A stretch of 64,000 bases of DNA from Pithys albifrons albifrons (taxonomy: Eukaryota > Chordata > Aves > Passeriformes > Thamnophilidae). Below, one piece after another: positions 1 to 9,392 of this stretch. The notes below the pieces were generated by a model. That model made no database searches and was not told the origin of the DNA. It was given only the letters and a program-made list of their open reading frames with translations. Each line of letters starts with the position of its first letter. Within the stretch, counting starts at the first letter, position 1. A program made the position numbers and the translations under genes. Location of the stretch: positions 5,366,737 to 5,430,736 of the forward strand of contig NC_092464.1 of the NCBI RefSeq assembly GCF_047495875.1, given 5' to 3'.

Positions 1-891
1 CAGGGCCAGAATTTAAAGGTTAACTGCCCTGTGCAGTGGCTTCCTGTGTTAGATAAATAATTGGACCGGGGCGATGCTTAAACAGAGCTCTGAGAGCGAG
101 TTTAACTCTTTGATGGGAGCAGCTTTACCACATCACCTGCCACTACTCTGCCAGTACAGCCCCACAGATTCCGGGGTCAGTTGACTTTGGCACTGATTTA
201 ACACAAAAGAAAGGTTATCAGAGGTAGAATTGGACTCACTCAGCCAAACACCTGCAGCGAGGACAAGTCACTCTTCCCACAAGCTCAGCGGTTCCCTACA
301 AACAGCTGTGCTCAACTATTCCCTCTGGGAAAGGTTCCTTCTGCTGCTGCTCCCACATTCAGGTTCAAGAGATCCTGAGCCAAAGCCACTACAAAAATAC
401 TGCACCACAGACCCATTCCAGAAACCTCACCAAGGCTGTATCACAAACACAGAATGGTTTGGATTGAAAGGGACCTCAGAAATCATCCAGTTCCAATCCC
501 TCTGCCATGGGCAAGGACCTTTGGATGCTGCAAACCACAGGGGCAGTCACTGCTTGGGGTTCATGTGCCTGGTGGTTTTTGTGCAAGGTCAGTCACAGCA
601 TCCCTAGCCCAGCTCTGGACTGGGGTTTCCTTATCACACACAATCCTGGATATGTGATGAACTTGGGTCAGACCATCTCAAGCTTCTTTACCCACTGTAA
701 AGGACTGGAAGGCAACACAAAGGCTGCACTTAACCTTTCTTGGGAAACAGCAGCGTGTTTTCTAGCTGTGTTTATCCTTAACTAAAAGGTAAAAAACCCA
801 ATCAAACCAAAACATAAAAAACTCACCAAAACCAACCAAACAAATAAACAAAACTCCAAAATAAAAAACAACAACAAAAAAAGGCATTTAC
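1..891 (-). other. ACAA1 intron 7 (partial)
   Basis: Holds no ACAA1 exon that I can find. Contains a short CR1 3' fragment near 450-530 and an A-rich CAAA-type stretch at about 785-885. Confidence 0.7.
450..530 (-). mobile_element. CR1 LINE 3'-end fragment
   Basis: On the plus strand, the antisense CR1 tail wording is visible: gaatggtttggattgaaagg, then gacctcagaaatcatccag and a ccatgggcaaggac motif. It breaks off quickly, so it is a short relic. Confidence 0.65.
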
Positions 892-972
892 TTTTGCTGG
901 GATGCCAAGGCGAAGGCATCTTGCTTCTTTCGGGAAACTCCAAACTTCTCTGCCACATTTTCTGAGGTTATT
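892..972 (-). CDS. ACAA1: ACAA1 coding exon 7 (last one in the window)
   Basis: 81 nt encoding GITSENVAEKFGVSRKKQDA and FALASQQ, ending in two bases of a Lys codon before donor gtaaat. Acceptor ttccccag. The next exon is not found in bases 1-891, so it lies beyond the window. Confidence 0.94.
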
Positions 973-3900
973 CTGGGGAAAACAACATCAGAGTTAATAC
1001 AAGGACATCTAAGGGAGCTGCAGTTGCCTTCTACTGAGACAACACAAGGAACAAGGACTAGCTTTAGTCTCAAAGCCAAGTGCTGCCTTCTCAACCAAGA
1101 ACTGCTGGCAGAAACAAATCCTGAATCAAATCTGGGACCAAAACAAAGTTCAAATCCATTCTCCTTGCTCATCAAGCCAGTGAGCTTAAGACAAGGAAAT
1201 CTTTGCTCAGAGTTGCAGATCTTCATAGAATGGCCTGGGTTGGAAGGGACCTTAAAGATCATTTAATTCCAAGCCTCCTGCCATGGGCAGAGACACCTTC
1301 CACTAGACCAGGTTGCTCAGAGCTCCATCAGATCTGGCCTTGAACACTTCCAGGGATGGAGCAGCCACAGCTTCTCTGGACAACCAGTTCCAGTGCCTCA
1401 CAATAGAGTTTTTTCCTATTATCTAATCTAAACTTGCTTTCTTTTCACATGGAAGCCGTTACCCCTTATCCTATCACTCTATTCTCTTGTAAACAGTGTC
1501 CCTCCATCTTCCTTGTACACTCCCTTCAGGCACTGGAAGGCCACAATTAGGTGACCCTGAAGCCTTCTCTTCCCCAGGCTGAACAATCCCATTGTCTCAG
1601 CTTTTATTCCCCCACTTCACATTATTAATCTTCCACCACAACCAAGAAGGATGCTGACACACACAGCTAAAAGCTCACTAAATTCAGATTGATTTGGAAG
1701 TACAGTCACTGAGGAGACAGAGTATCCAGGAAACCCTTAAACTGCAGGAAGGGGAAACCCTTACCCCATAGGAATAAGGCAATCTCGAGCTTTGCTGTTG
1801 TCCATCATGCTGGAACTGATGTCACCAGGATTATTTGCACTTCTGAGGGACATTGTTTCCACACTAAACACAGGAAAAAATTGAATTGCTCCATTAAGAC
1901 TGATCAAAACTCAGTAATCCTTATGACTGGCTTTCCTATTATCCCACAGAAACACAGCTGCTAATTAAGAACTGGCTGAAGCAGAAGCTCATTAATCATC
2001 AATATAAGAACTATCTTGAAATGCAAGCAGATTGCAAGATTCAATTGGTCCCTGTTTCACTAGAACAGGATACCAATGTCAGCAGTTAATTTCTCATGTT
2101 TCCACAGCTAGGAAGGAATTGCTAATGACTCTCACATTTTTGTCTTCAAACAATGAGAAACCCAAGGTTCAGGAGCTGGAGTTTCCAGTGAGATTGTCAA
2201 CAGCCATAAAAATGCCGCTTAGAGCTTAAGAACAGGTTGGCAGTAGAATAAGAGAAGTATTAAGCAAACCATGACAAAGATTTCAGTGAGTTGCACCATT
2301 TGTATTTCGCAACACAAAGAATTTAAGACATGGATCCCAGAGGGTGCAATCTTTGACCTACAAATGAATTAACACACTGAAGATACTCAAATTTACTGCA
2401 GAAATACACTGCCATCACTTACCACTGGTGAGCTTTTGCAAAGTCAGCCTAGACTGTGAAGCCTACAATGGGAAGAGGGTTTGAATTCTACCCTGCACCA
2501 CACAAATACACTCATCAAGAATAAATAACAGATATACTCTGCCTGGAAAATTAAAAACAAGCAGCTTATAGTAAGTGCTATCAGCAATTTAAACCTGCTC
2601 TAAGGACATTGCATTACTTGACTTCAGCTGCAATTTCTTGAAATGACTGCGTTGAAGTGAAGCTGTGAAAAGCATCACGTGTTCAAGCACAAGCACTGCC
2701 CAAGGACAGCAGGTGCTCTGCCTACAGCAGAGGAACACACCTGTCCTGCTGAGCTCCTTTTGCAGCAGCCTAAGAAGGGAAGTGTGTTCTCAACATCTGA
2801 TCTTGCTCAACGTGTATGTGCAGGTGTTGAGAAGCAGTAAATATAAAGCTTTTCCTAAGGACTAATGGATAACTGTGTGCAGTATTAATTCAAGAAATTC
2901 ACCAAGGTAAAGAAAAAGAGAAACCCAGTATTGCAACCTCAGGATTACTGAATGATTTTCACTTGTTCTTCTGAAATGAATGTGTATGTGGTCACTAGTA
3001 TTTCTCCAAAACCAACTTAACATTTACATAATTCTCTAAAAAATAAACACTTCTTATGATGTTAGGACTGGGTGAGAGAACAGCTTGTCTCTCTACCACA
3101 GAACAGCTCCTGTAAATCTGCAGAACACTTATTAGCATGGATAGAACATTAATTTCTTTTCCAAGACAGCTGCTGGTCTTCCAAGATGCTAATTAGTTGG
3201 AGATTAGTTAAAAAGCTAATTATGGTGGGCTGTTGCAGAGGGAGAGACTGTTACCATCAGGAAGCCTAAGCAAATACCATGAAAAAACTTCCTTACCCAC
3301 AGGCCAAGCCAATGTCATACGATCCATTTCGGATGCCACCTGTAACAGCAGTGCACGAACATTCTTACTGTCATCAGGAGCAAAAGCATTTCCATCCCAG
3401 CTCTGATTTCCAAACCCCTGAGGCACCTGCACAGCCAAACGGGCATTCCCTCACCCTCCTGCCTGCCAGAGAGACAGCCAGGCCAAGGAGCTGTTGGGGC
3501 TGAGGACTGATCATGACTTGACACGGGGCCAGAGAGGTCAGGAGGGACCCCGAGATTAGCTCAGTTGGTTAAAACTTGGTTGTAATAATGCTAGGGTCAT
3601 GGGTTCAATCCCCTGTGTGGGCCATTGACTTAAGAGTTGGACTCGATGAGCCTTGTGGGTCCCTTCTGTGATTCTGTGACCTTCTGGAGCTGCCTGATAT
3701 GGAAGTGATGGTAGAACTTATCCCCAGAAAAGCAAGTTATTTCTCTAGGGATAAACTTGGGTACTCAAGGTTATAAAAGTATTCAGCTAATACCACACTG
3801 AAAATCCCCATCAGCACAAGACATTTTCCCTGTCTTCACTGCTCAGAGAGTGGAGGACAGGAGGAATGAGCACTTGGGGTAGGGCAGGCATCAGCTCTGA

Positions 3901-6320
3901 TCCCAGGGCCCACACCACCTACCAGCTATATTGATAATGGCCTGCAGCCCGGAAGAGCATTGCCGGTTCACGCTGGAGCACGGAACCGTCTCTGGAATCC
4001 CACTGCAAAACAAGACAGCATTGGCAAAGACTCAGTGATGAAAGCCATCAATAACTCCAAGCTCTAAAGGGAGCATTAAACCACTTGATTAAACTTTAAC
4101 CCTCAAGTTTCCAGACCAACCCCTTTGTACATTTGTTGAACTATTTGGTCCTGCACCAAGGGAAAGCAAAGTTCAAAGGGAATTTCCACACTTGATCTGT
4201 AAGTGGCTCTGAGTGCTGTTTCCCCATGAGTCTGTCTTAAGAAGGTGCTCTATAAGCAGGGCCCTCTCCTGTGCCTAGATCAGAATCTGGGCCAGAAACC
4301 TTGAAAAGTTCTGCAATATTCCTAATTAATGGTGGGCTGTGTCAGCACCTCTCCAGGGTGGTGGTTGTGCACTGATTGACAGAAGCAAACAACAGCAACA
4401 GACACTGGCTGAAATATTTGGATTCTGGGAACCAGCTCAGAACAACCACCAACACTGAGCAATGACAAAGATTTAAGCCCACTCCAAGGTTTTGGGACCA
4501 GGCACAGCAGAGGTAAGTGCAGCCTCCCAGTCTGGAGAAGCAGCAGGTGCAGCTGGGAGCCCACAAAACAAGGTCTCCCATTCAGAGGCTCTACAGAGGC
4601 AGCACAAACAGATTAAACAGCCTCACCTCTGCCTCCCTATCCCTTTGCCATCAGGAGTCTCCAAACACTAGACCAAAGTCTAGTTTCGAGGCAAAAGGTG
4701 GATTGCTGTAATTCCTGGGAGCGCATGAGCCTCCCTGCAACTTCCAACCCTGCACTGCTTCACAGCCAAGGCCTGGGGAAGGACAGGGAGAACCTCAGTC
4801 TGGTTGAGAGTTTACCTCAGAAACTGTGCAACTCTTGCAATCAAGGCACCAGCTCCAGGCTGCAGCACATTTCCTGAATGCAAAGATACAATTCCAGTCA
4901 ATTGGCTGCATTCCCCTCGCAGGCATTGAAGGGGTGTTCCCAACACCACAGCTCAGCACCACCTGGGAATCAGATCACCCCAGCACCAACAGGGCAGGCA
5001 TGAAGTCAGAACACTGTCAGATTCAGCAGCCCTGGAGGTTTGTAAACTGAGATTGGGCGTGGCATTGAGTACCGTGATCTAGTAAAGGGACTGGAATTGG
5101 ACCAAGGGTTGGACTTGATCTCGGAGGTATTTTCCAACCCAATCAATTCTATGGTTCTAAACCTAACGCTGCACACTAACCCCTCCCAACCCCAAGAGTG
5201 TCCCACGGGACACCTGGGGCAGTATGTCCCACAGAGCTACCCAGACCAGGAGGCTCTCACTCACCCACACAGATGTCTCCCAGAGCCTCAGGACGGAGCT
5301 TGACATCCTCAAGGACAGCTGTCATCACGGCAGCCAGCAGTTCATCAGGTGTCGTGTCCTAAGAGCACAGGGGACCAGTGCCACCAGTGACAGTCCCAGT
5401 CCTGCCACCAGTTCACCCCCAGACCACTGCAGAGGGCTGACATGTGGTGCTAAGGCAGCTTTACTCCACTGCCCAGCTCATGCTGGTTGTTGCTGCCCTG
5501 CTGCAGCAGATTTGCTCCATTTTTACCCCAAGAATCTTTCAAGAAGCTCAACAGACACTCTGCTTTCTCACCTACATCAGTTTTATAGAATATGCTCTAC
5601 AGAGCTTGCAAAATCAAGCACCTACTGTGAGTTATGTGACAGGACTCAGCAAACGGAGCCCCTCGATTTATATCGTGAAACAATTCATTTTGTGCCCCCT
5701 CGGCGGGTGGGGAGCAGCACCAGCATGACGAGACCTGTTTTGAAGGATGACAAGCAATGTGCATCCTTCAGCGTTATCCCGGCACCACGTTCGTGCCCAG
5801 CACTCTGTGGCTGCAGGTTCCAGGTCCGTGCCAAGCCGTGCAGGAGCAGGACACGCTGCTTTTCCAAGGGGATGATCCCAGTGACAGGGCAGGCGACAGC
5901 GGAGCCTGTGGCTGGTCCCAGGGGGCCGCTCCTTCGGGGGATGCCACTGGTCCTGCCACAGCTGGGCCGTGCACCCCAAGCATTAAAATCATGGCAAAAT
6001 GGTGGGGTTTTTAGACCTTTTCAGAGCAGAGGAGGAGGCTCCCAGCGTCCGTGAGGACAGTGCTGGGCCCGGCGGGGGCAGGACCCCGCTGTGCGTACCT
6101 TGAAGCCGCCGCGCTTGGCTCGGCCGATGGCGGTCCTGCGGCCGTGCACCACCACCACGTCGTCGGGGCTGGCAGCCCGCGGGGGGCCCCCAGAGCAGGG
6201 CACGGCCCGCGGAGACCCCCCGGAGCAGGGCTGGGCCCGCGGGGCGGGCGCGGAGCCCGGGCCAACCCCGGACAGGTGCCCCAGCACCAGCTGTGCCCGC
6301 CGCGCCGCCACCGCCGCCAT
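892..6320 (-). CDS. ACAA1: Peroxisomal 3-ketoacyl-CoA thiolase (acetyl-CoA acyltransferase 1), 5' part; runs off the left edge
   Basis: The enzyme cleaves 3-ketoacyl-CoA with CoA, the last step of peroxisomal beta-oxidation. Seven coding exons join in phase: 6099-6320, 5265-5358, 4816-4873, 3923-4002, 3297-3339, 1765-1863 and 892-972. They give about 225 residues of a protein that is about 424 long in human. From memory of the human protein, matches include DVVVVHGRRTAIGRAKRGGF, DTTPDELLAAVMTAVLEDV, NVLQPGAGALIARVAQFL and ITSENVAEKFGVSRKKQDAF. Active-site Cys is about residue 140 in NRQCSSG. The later catalytic His and Cys lie outside the window. The N-terminus has a PTS2-like signal (residues 8-16, RAQLVLGHL). 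All introns are GT-AG and I see no frameshift or stop, so the gene looks functional. Mitochondrial thiolases lack this PTS2 region, which makes ACAA1 the secure choice. Confidence 0.96.
973..1764 (-). other. ACAA1 intron 6
   Basis: About half is a CR1 relic (1222-1617). Nothing else recognised. Confidence 0.8.
1222..1617 (-). mobile_element. CR1 LINE 3' end, antisense to the plus strand
   Basis: Carries the standard CR1 3' order read in reverse: ggttggaagggacct, ccatgggcagagacacc, accaggttgctcagagc, cagccacagcttctctgg, through to the ccccaggctgaac region. About 400 bp, truncated at its 5' end as most avian CR1 copies are. Orientation is the same as ACAA1. Confidence 0.9.
1765..1863 (-). CDS. 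ACAA1: ACAA1 coding exon 6
   Basis: 99 nt encoding VETMSLRSANNPGDISSSMM then DNSKARDCLIPMG. Acceptor tttag, donor gtaagg. Matches the human VESMSLADRGNPGNITSRLM region, with a more divergent surface loop. Confidence 0.93.
1864..3296 (-). other. ACAA1 intron 5
   Basis: 1.4 kb of ordinary AT-leaning sequence. I see no repeat, RNA gene or exon in it. Confidence 0.75.
3297..3339 (-). CDS. ACAA1: ACAA1 coding exon 5
   Basis: 43 nt encoding GGIRNGSYDIGLACG with split codons at both ends. Acceptor ctgttacag, donor gtaagg. Too short for ORF searches, but required by phase and matches human GGIRNGSYDIGMACG. Confidence 0.93.
3340..3922 (-). other. ACAA1 intron 4
   Basis: Contains the tRNA-derived SINE at 3551-3679. 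Nothing else recognised. Confidence 0.8.
3551..3679 (+). mobile_element. tRNA-Ile-derived SINE with CR1-like tail (TguSINE1 type)
   Basis: The head reads gattagctcagttggtt (A box), then a degenerate TAATAAT anticodon-loop region and gggttcaatccc (B box), and ends in gggcca. This is the layout of a tRNA-Ile. The following part (gttggactcgatgagcctt, then ctgtgattctgtga) is a CR1-type 3' end with its short terminal repeat. This head-plus-tail design is known as TguSINE1 in passerines. It is a retroposon, not a functional tRNA: stems are broken and there is downstream tail sequence. Confidence 0.82.
3923..4002 (-). CDS. ACAA1: ACAA1 coding exon 4 (active-site cysteine)
   Basis: 80 nt encoding GIPETVPCSSVNRQCSSGLQ and AIINIA. 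The Cys of NRQCSSG is the acyl-enzyme nucleophile of the thiolase family. Acceptor ttgcag, donor gtaggt. Confidence 0.95.
4003..4815 (-). other. ACAA1 intron 3
   Basis: 0.8 kb. Chance ORFs only; no repeat or exon seen. Confidence 0.75.
4816..4873 (-). CDS. ACAA1: ACAA1 coding exon 3
   Basis: 58 nt encoding NVLQPGAGALIARVAQFL with split codons at both ends (G|GA and AG|T). Acceptor attcag, donor gtaaac. Confidence 0.94.
4874..5264 (-). other. ACAA1 intron 2
   Basis: 0.4 kb. A CR1 tail at 5055-5157 fills about a quarter of it. Confidence 0.8.
5055..5157 (+). mobile_element. CR1 LINE 3' tail, sense
   Basis: Reads gggttggacttgatctcgga, then ggtattttccaaccc and attctatgg, the canonical CR1 3' terminus in sense orientation. 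Only the last 100 bp are present. Confidence 0.85.
5265..5358 (-). CDS. ACAA1: ACAA1 coding exon 2
   Basis: Encodes DTTPDELLAAVMTAVLEDVK and LRPEALGDICV plus the first base of a Gly codon. Acceptor ctcttag and donor gtgagt. Nearly identical to the mammalian thiolase segment. Confidence 0.95.
5359..6098 (-). other. ACAA1 intron 1
   Basis: 0.7 kb, GC-rich in its right half where it joins the promoter CpG island. Open frames on both strands here are by-products of GC content, not genes. Confidence 0.75.
6099..6320 (-). CDS. ACAA1: ACAA1 coding exon 1 (start codon, PTS2, first beta-strand)
   Basis: Encodes residues 1-74 from the ATG at 6318-6320 to GGFK, then a gtacgc donor. The start context (A at -3, G at +4) is strong, and there is no better upstream in-frame ATG. 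The PTS2-like nonapeptide is followed by a Pro/Ala/Gly-rich stretch with two copies of PCSGG(S/P)PRA. It ends in the conserved DVVVVHGRRTAIGRAKRGGFK, with Lys/Arg where human has other residues. The presequence is about 17 residues longer than the human one as I recall it. Confidence 0.95.
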
Positions 6321-6480
6321 CTTGTCACTGACCGCGGCTCTGAATGGACACGCCCCTTATTTGCATACGGACGAGTGAGTGGCCGGGTCAGGTGGCTCAT
6401 GTGCATGGCCACGCCCCCTGAGAGCCGCGCCCCGCCCCCGAACCGCGCCCGGCAAAGCGAGGCCGGGCTGGGACGGGGGG
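6313..6480 (-). promoter_or_regulatory. ACAA1 promoter, TATA-less and GC-rich
   Basis: The start codon sits inside AAGATGGCGGC (minus strand, 6313-6323), a textbook YY1 site that often marks TATA-less starts with short 5' UTRs. Upstream are an octamer ATGCAAAT (minus, 6359-6366) and several GC/KLF boxes (cgcccc near 6351 and 6411, ccgcccc near 6430). No TATA box is visible. A gggtca half-site near 6385 could belong to a nuclear receptor, but no clear DR1 is present. The transcription start itself cannot be read from sequence. Confidence 0.6.
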
Positions 6481-6555
6481 AAGTGGGAGAGTGTGGATCG
6501 GAGCGATGCGGGGAAATAAGAAAATAAAAGAAAATAAAACGGGGGCAGAAAAAGG

Positions 6556-7155
6556 AAAAGGGAAGGGAAAAGGGAAGGGAAAAGGGAAGGGAAAAGGGAA
6601 GGGAAAAGGGAAGGGAAAAGGGAAGGGAAAAGGGAAGGGAAAAGGGAAGGGAAAAGGGAAGGGAAAAGGGAAGGGAAAAGGGAAGGGAAAAGGGAAGGGA
6701 AAAGGGAAGGGAAAAGGGAAGGGAAAAGGGAAGGGAAAAGGGAAGGGAAAAGGGAAGGGAAAAGGGAAGGGAAAAGGGAAGGGAAAAGGGAAGGGAAAAG
6801 GGAAGGGAAAAGGGAAGGGAAAAGGGAAGGGAAAAGGGAAGGGAAAAGGGAAGGGAAAAGGGAAGGGAAAAGGGAAGGGAAAAGGGAAGGGAAAAGGGAA
6901 GGGAAAAGGGAAGGGAAAAGGGAAGGGAAAAGGGAAGGGAAAAGGGAAGGGAAAAGGGAAGGGAAAAGGGAAGGGAAAAGGGAAGGGAAAAGGGAAGGGA
7001 AAAGGGAAGGGAAAAGGGAAGGGAAAAGGGAAGGGAAAAGGGAAGGGAAAAGGGAAGGGAAAAGGGAAGGGAAAAGGGAAGGGAAAAGGGAAGGGAAAAG
7101 GGAAGGGAAAAGGGAAGGGAAAAGGGAAGGGAAAAGGGAAGGGAAAAGGGAAGGG
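6556..7155. repeat. Perfect 12-bp minisatellite, 50 copies of aaaagggaaggg
   Basis: Exactly 600 bp, 50 units, with no mismatch in the given sequence. The plus strand is all purine; the minus strand (the ACAA1 sense strand) is all pyrimidine. Each unit pair has four GGG runs spaced 2 and 4 bases apart. Since 12 is divisible by three, every frame stays open, which explains the long Gly-Lys frame (plus) and the Leu-Pro-Phe-Ser frame (minus). Neither is a gene. Confidence 0.97.
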
Positions 7156-7570
7156 AGAAAATTAAAATAGAAAAACTCATAAAAAGGAAAAAGAAAAACT
7201 AGAAAAGCAGAAAAAATGAGAAAAGAAAAAATTGAAAAGCAGAAAAAAGGAAAATAGAAAAAAGCATTGTAATAGGATATAAAAGGAAAAAAACCAGGAA
7301 AAAATAAGGAAAATAATAAAAAATAATAAAAAAGCAGAGAGAAAAAAAGGAAGGTAGGAAAAAAGCAAAAAAAGAGAAAAAAGGAAAAAAGACAAGATGA
7401 ATAAAGAAGGAAAAAGAAAAAGGAGAAGATGGAAAACAGAGTAAAAAGGAAAAGGGGGAAGAAACAGGGGAAAAGGGGGAGAGTGGTGGAAAATTAAGAA
7501 ATAGAAATAAAGAAAAAGATAAAAATTGGAAATAAAAGTTAATAAATTAAAATAAATTTAATTAAAAGCA
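7156..7570. repeat. Degenerate A/G-rich low-complexity tract
   Basis: About 400 bp of almost pure purine with irregular gaaaa/ggaaa runs and few pyrimidines. It directly continues the 12-bp array and is probably its decayed flank or seed. Confidence 0.85.
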
Positions 7571-7849
7571 TAAAAGCCTCTGTGTTTGCAGTCCAAGGTG
7601 GGATGTCAGGACAAAGGGACATGCAGAGCCATCGGGTTGGAAAGCTGCAGAGATCCATTAGATCCAGGGAACCCTGGGAACCAGCAGCTCCTTGTCACCC
7701 CCTGGCCCCACTGCTGCCCCAGGATGGTCACACCAGGTGTCCTTTGTGCCCCCAGCCCGATCCCACCCCTGTCCATGCTGGGAACTGCCCTTCTGGGAGG
7801 CAGCTGTGCTGCTGAGCAGGGCACAGGCAGCAGAAAGGTGGGATCTTGG

Positions 7850-8005
7850 AATCATTATGGTTGGAAAAGACCTCTAAGATCGAGTCCAGCCATGTTCAAC
7901 ACTAAACCACATCCCCAAGTGCCACGGCCACACACTTTCTGAACACTTCAGGGGTCGTGATTCCACCATTTCCCTGGTCAGCCTGTCCCAATATCCTGCT
8001 CCAGC
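7850..8005 (-). mobile_element. CR1 LINE 3'-end fragment, antisense
   Basis: aatcattatggttggaaaag, acctctaagatcgagtcc and gattccaccatttccctggt are in the expected order for a reversed CR1 tail. Confidence 0.85.
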
Positions 8006-8230
8006 CTCCCCACCAAGAGGAATTAATTTCTCCATGGATCCACAGTGATGCAGCACACAGGGAGAGCCGCAGGGCCTGCTACAGGCAAAATAAAGTAAAA
8101 CCAAACCAAACCAACAGAAAATGACTTTACATGGCAGGATATTCCATTTGCTTTTCCTAGTTCCATTCTGTACATCAGAACACTGCAAGGGTTTTACAAA
8201 CCAGAGAGGCAAAGGCACCTGAGGAGTGTC

Positions 8231-8270
8231 TCACACACACCCACACAAACACACACCCACACACATCCAT
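8231..8270. repeat. CA/CCACA simple repeat
   Basis: Alternating CA with CCA and AAACA interruptions. Confidence 0.8.
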
Positions 8271-8870
8271 AAGCCACATCCATCCATGGGAGGATTTGGG
8301 TGGTTTGAGAGCCCTGGGAACGTTTTGGGGTAGCCAGGAGCATTGTTTTGCTCTCAAGGCTTTGGAAAGAAGGAAAGCACCCACCCACCACTGAAGGGCT
8401 GAGAAAACCCAAACAAAACAGATTCAATAAAAGAGGAGAAAACAGCTTAAAAATTGTTTTGATTTTTTTTTAAACTTTGGTGAACATGTACTTTGTTGTT
8501 CTCTTCTGCCAAGCCCCTTCCCAGTCAACACTGATTTTTTTTTACCTTGTATTTGTTTCCATCCATCCCATATTATTGACCAGACTGACAGATTTGGTCC
8601 TACTCACAGAATAAAATTCTTCATTCCCTGTTGGCAAGAGACTTTACCCCCTCCCTAAGGAAAGCTGCCCATCACCACTGTGGTCAACTGGCACAAACCC
8701 CCAGTGTTGCTCCACCACTGCCCCTCAGCTTCCCTGGATCCCAGCCTGGCAAGAACCAGCCTCTGCAGCTTTTCAGCAAATTTATAGGGAATTATTTTAG
8801 CTATTTCTTTTAATTTGTCCTAACACTCCTAGAGTTTTGGGGTGTTTTTAAACTGAAATAACCCTTAAAA

Positions 8871-9042
8871 TCATAAAATCATCCAATGGTTTGAGTTGGA
8901 AGGGACCTTAAAGATCATCTTGTTCCAAGCTCCCTGTCATGGGCAGGGACACCTTCCACTAGACCAGGTTGCTCCAAGCCCCATCCAACCTGGCCTTGAA
9001 TGTTTCCAGAGATGGGGCAGCCACAGCTTCTCTGGGCAATCT
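8871..9042 (-). mobile_element. CR1 LINE 3' end, antisense
   Basis: Shows tttgagttggaagggacc, gggcagggacaccttccact, accaggttgctcc and cagccacagcttctctggg in the reversed CR1 order. Confidence 0.9.
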
Positions 9043-9386
9043 CTTAAATTTTGCTTCACTTTTCAAAGCTAAGGACACAGAAAGGCTCCCACTGCCACAT
9101 CAGCAGTGCAAAGCCTTGATCTCTTCCACATGGGAGAATTTAAGGATGTGTTCACACAAACAACCAACTTCTCATTTTCCTCTTAAGTCTAAGCAACACT
9201 TTTCAATTTCAACAAAAGGCAGTGTTAAAATCAACCTGTGTCTGGCACTGACCTGAAGGTGGAACCTCCCAGTGTATGCTTATTTAACCCTTTGCTGAGC
9301 TGGGCGGAACTAACTAATCCAGCAGGGAAGGCAGAGGTGGGATGGTGCAATTAATTTAGCCAAAATAACCAAGATCTGGTTGATTA

Positions 9387-9392
9387 TTTAAT
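9387..9392 (-). terminator. Candidate polyadenylation signal ATTAAA of the MEKK2/3-like gene
   Basis: The plus strand reads tttaat. No AATAAA is seen on the minus strand between the kinase stop codon (10716) and the ACAA1 promoter, so this common variant is the best candidate. It would give a 3' UTR of about 1.3 kb. Confidence 0.3.

Larger units (their letters stand above)
7571..9386. other. Intergenic region between the kinase 3' end and the ACAA1 upstream flank
   Basis: Contains two CR1 fragments and a CA-rich simple repeat at about 8231-8270. No gene recognised. Confidence 0.65.

Noticed and set aside
3551..3625. Functional tRNA-Ile gene
   Set aside because: The stems are degraded and the head runs into a CR1-type tail, so it is a SINE.
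5224..6054. 276-codon plus-strand frame
   Set aside because: Antisense to ACAA1 exon 2 and GC-rich intron 1; no domain seen.
6491..7165. 224-codon plus-strand frame of Gly-Lys repeats and 389-codon minus-strand frame (6011-7180) of Leu-Pro-Phe-Ser repeats
   Set aside because: Both come from the 12-bp array, whose length is a multiple of three so no stop can arise. The minus frame runs across ACAA1 exon 1 in a different frame from the thiolase.
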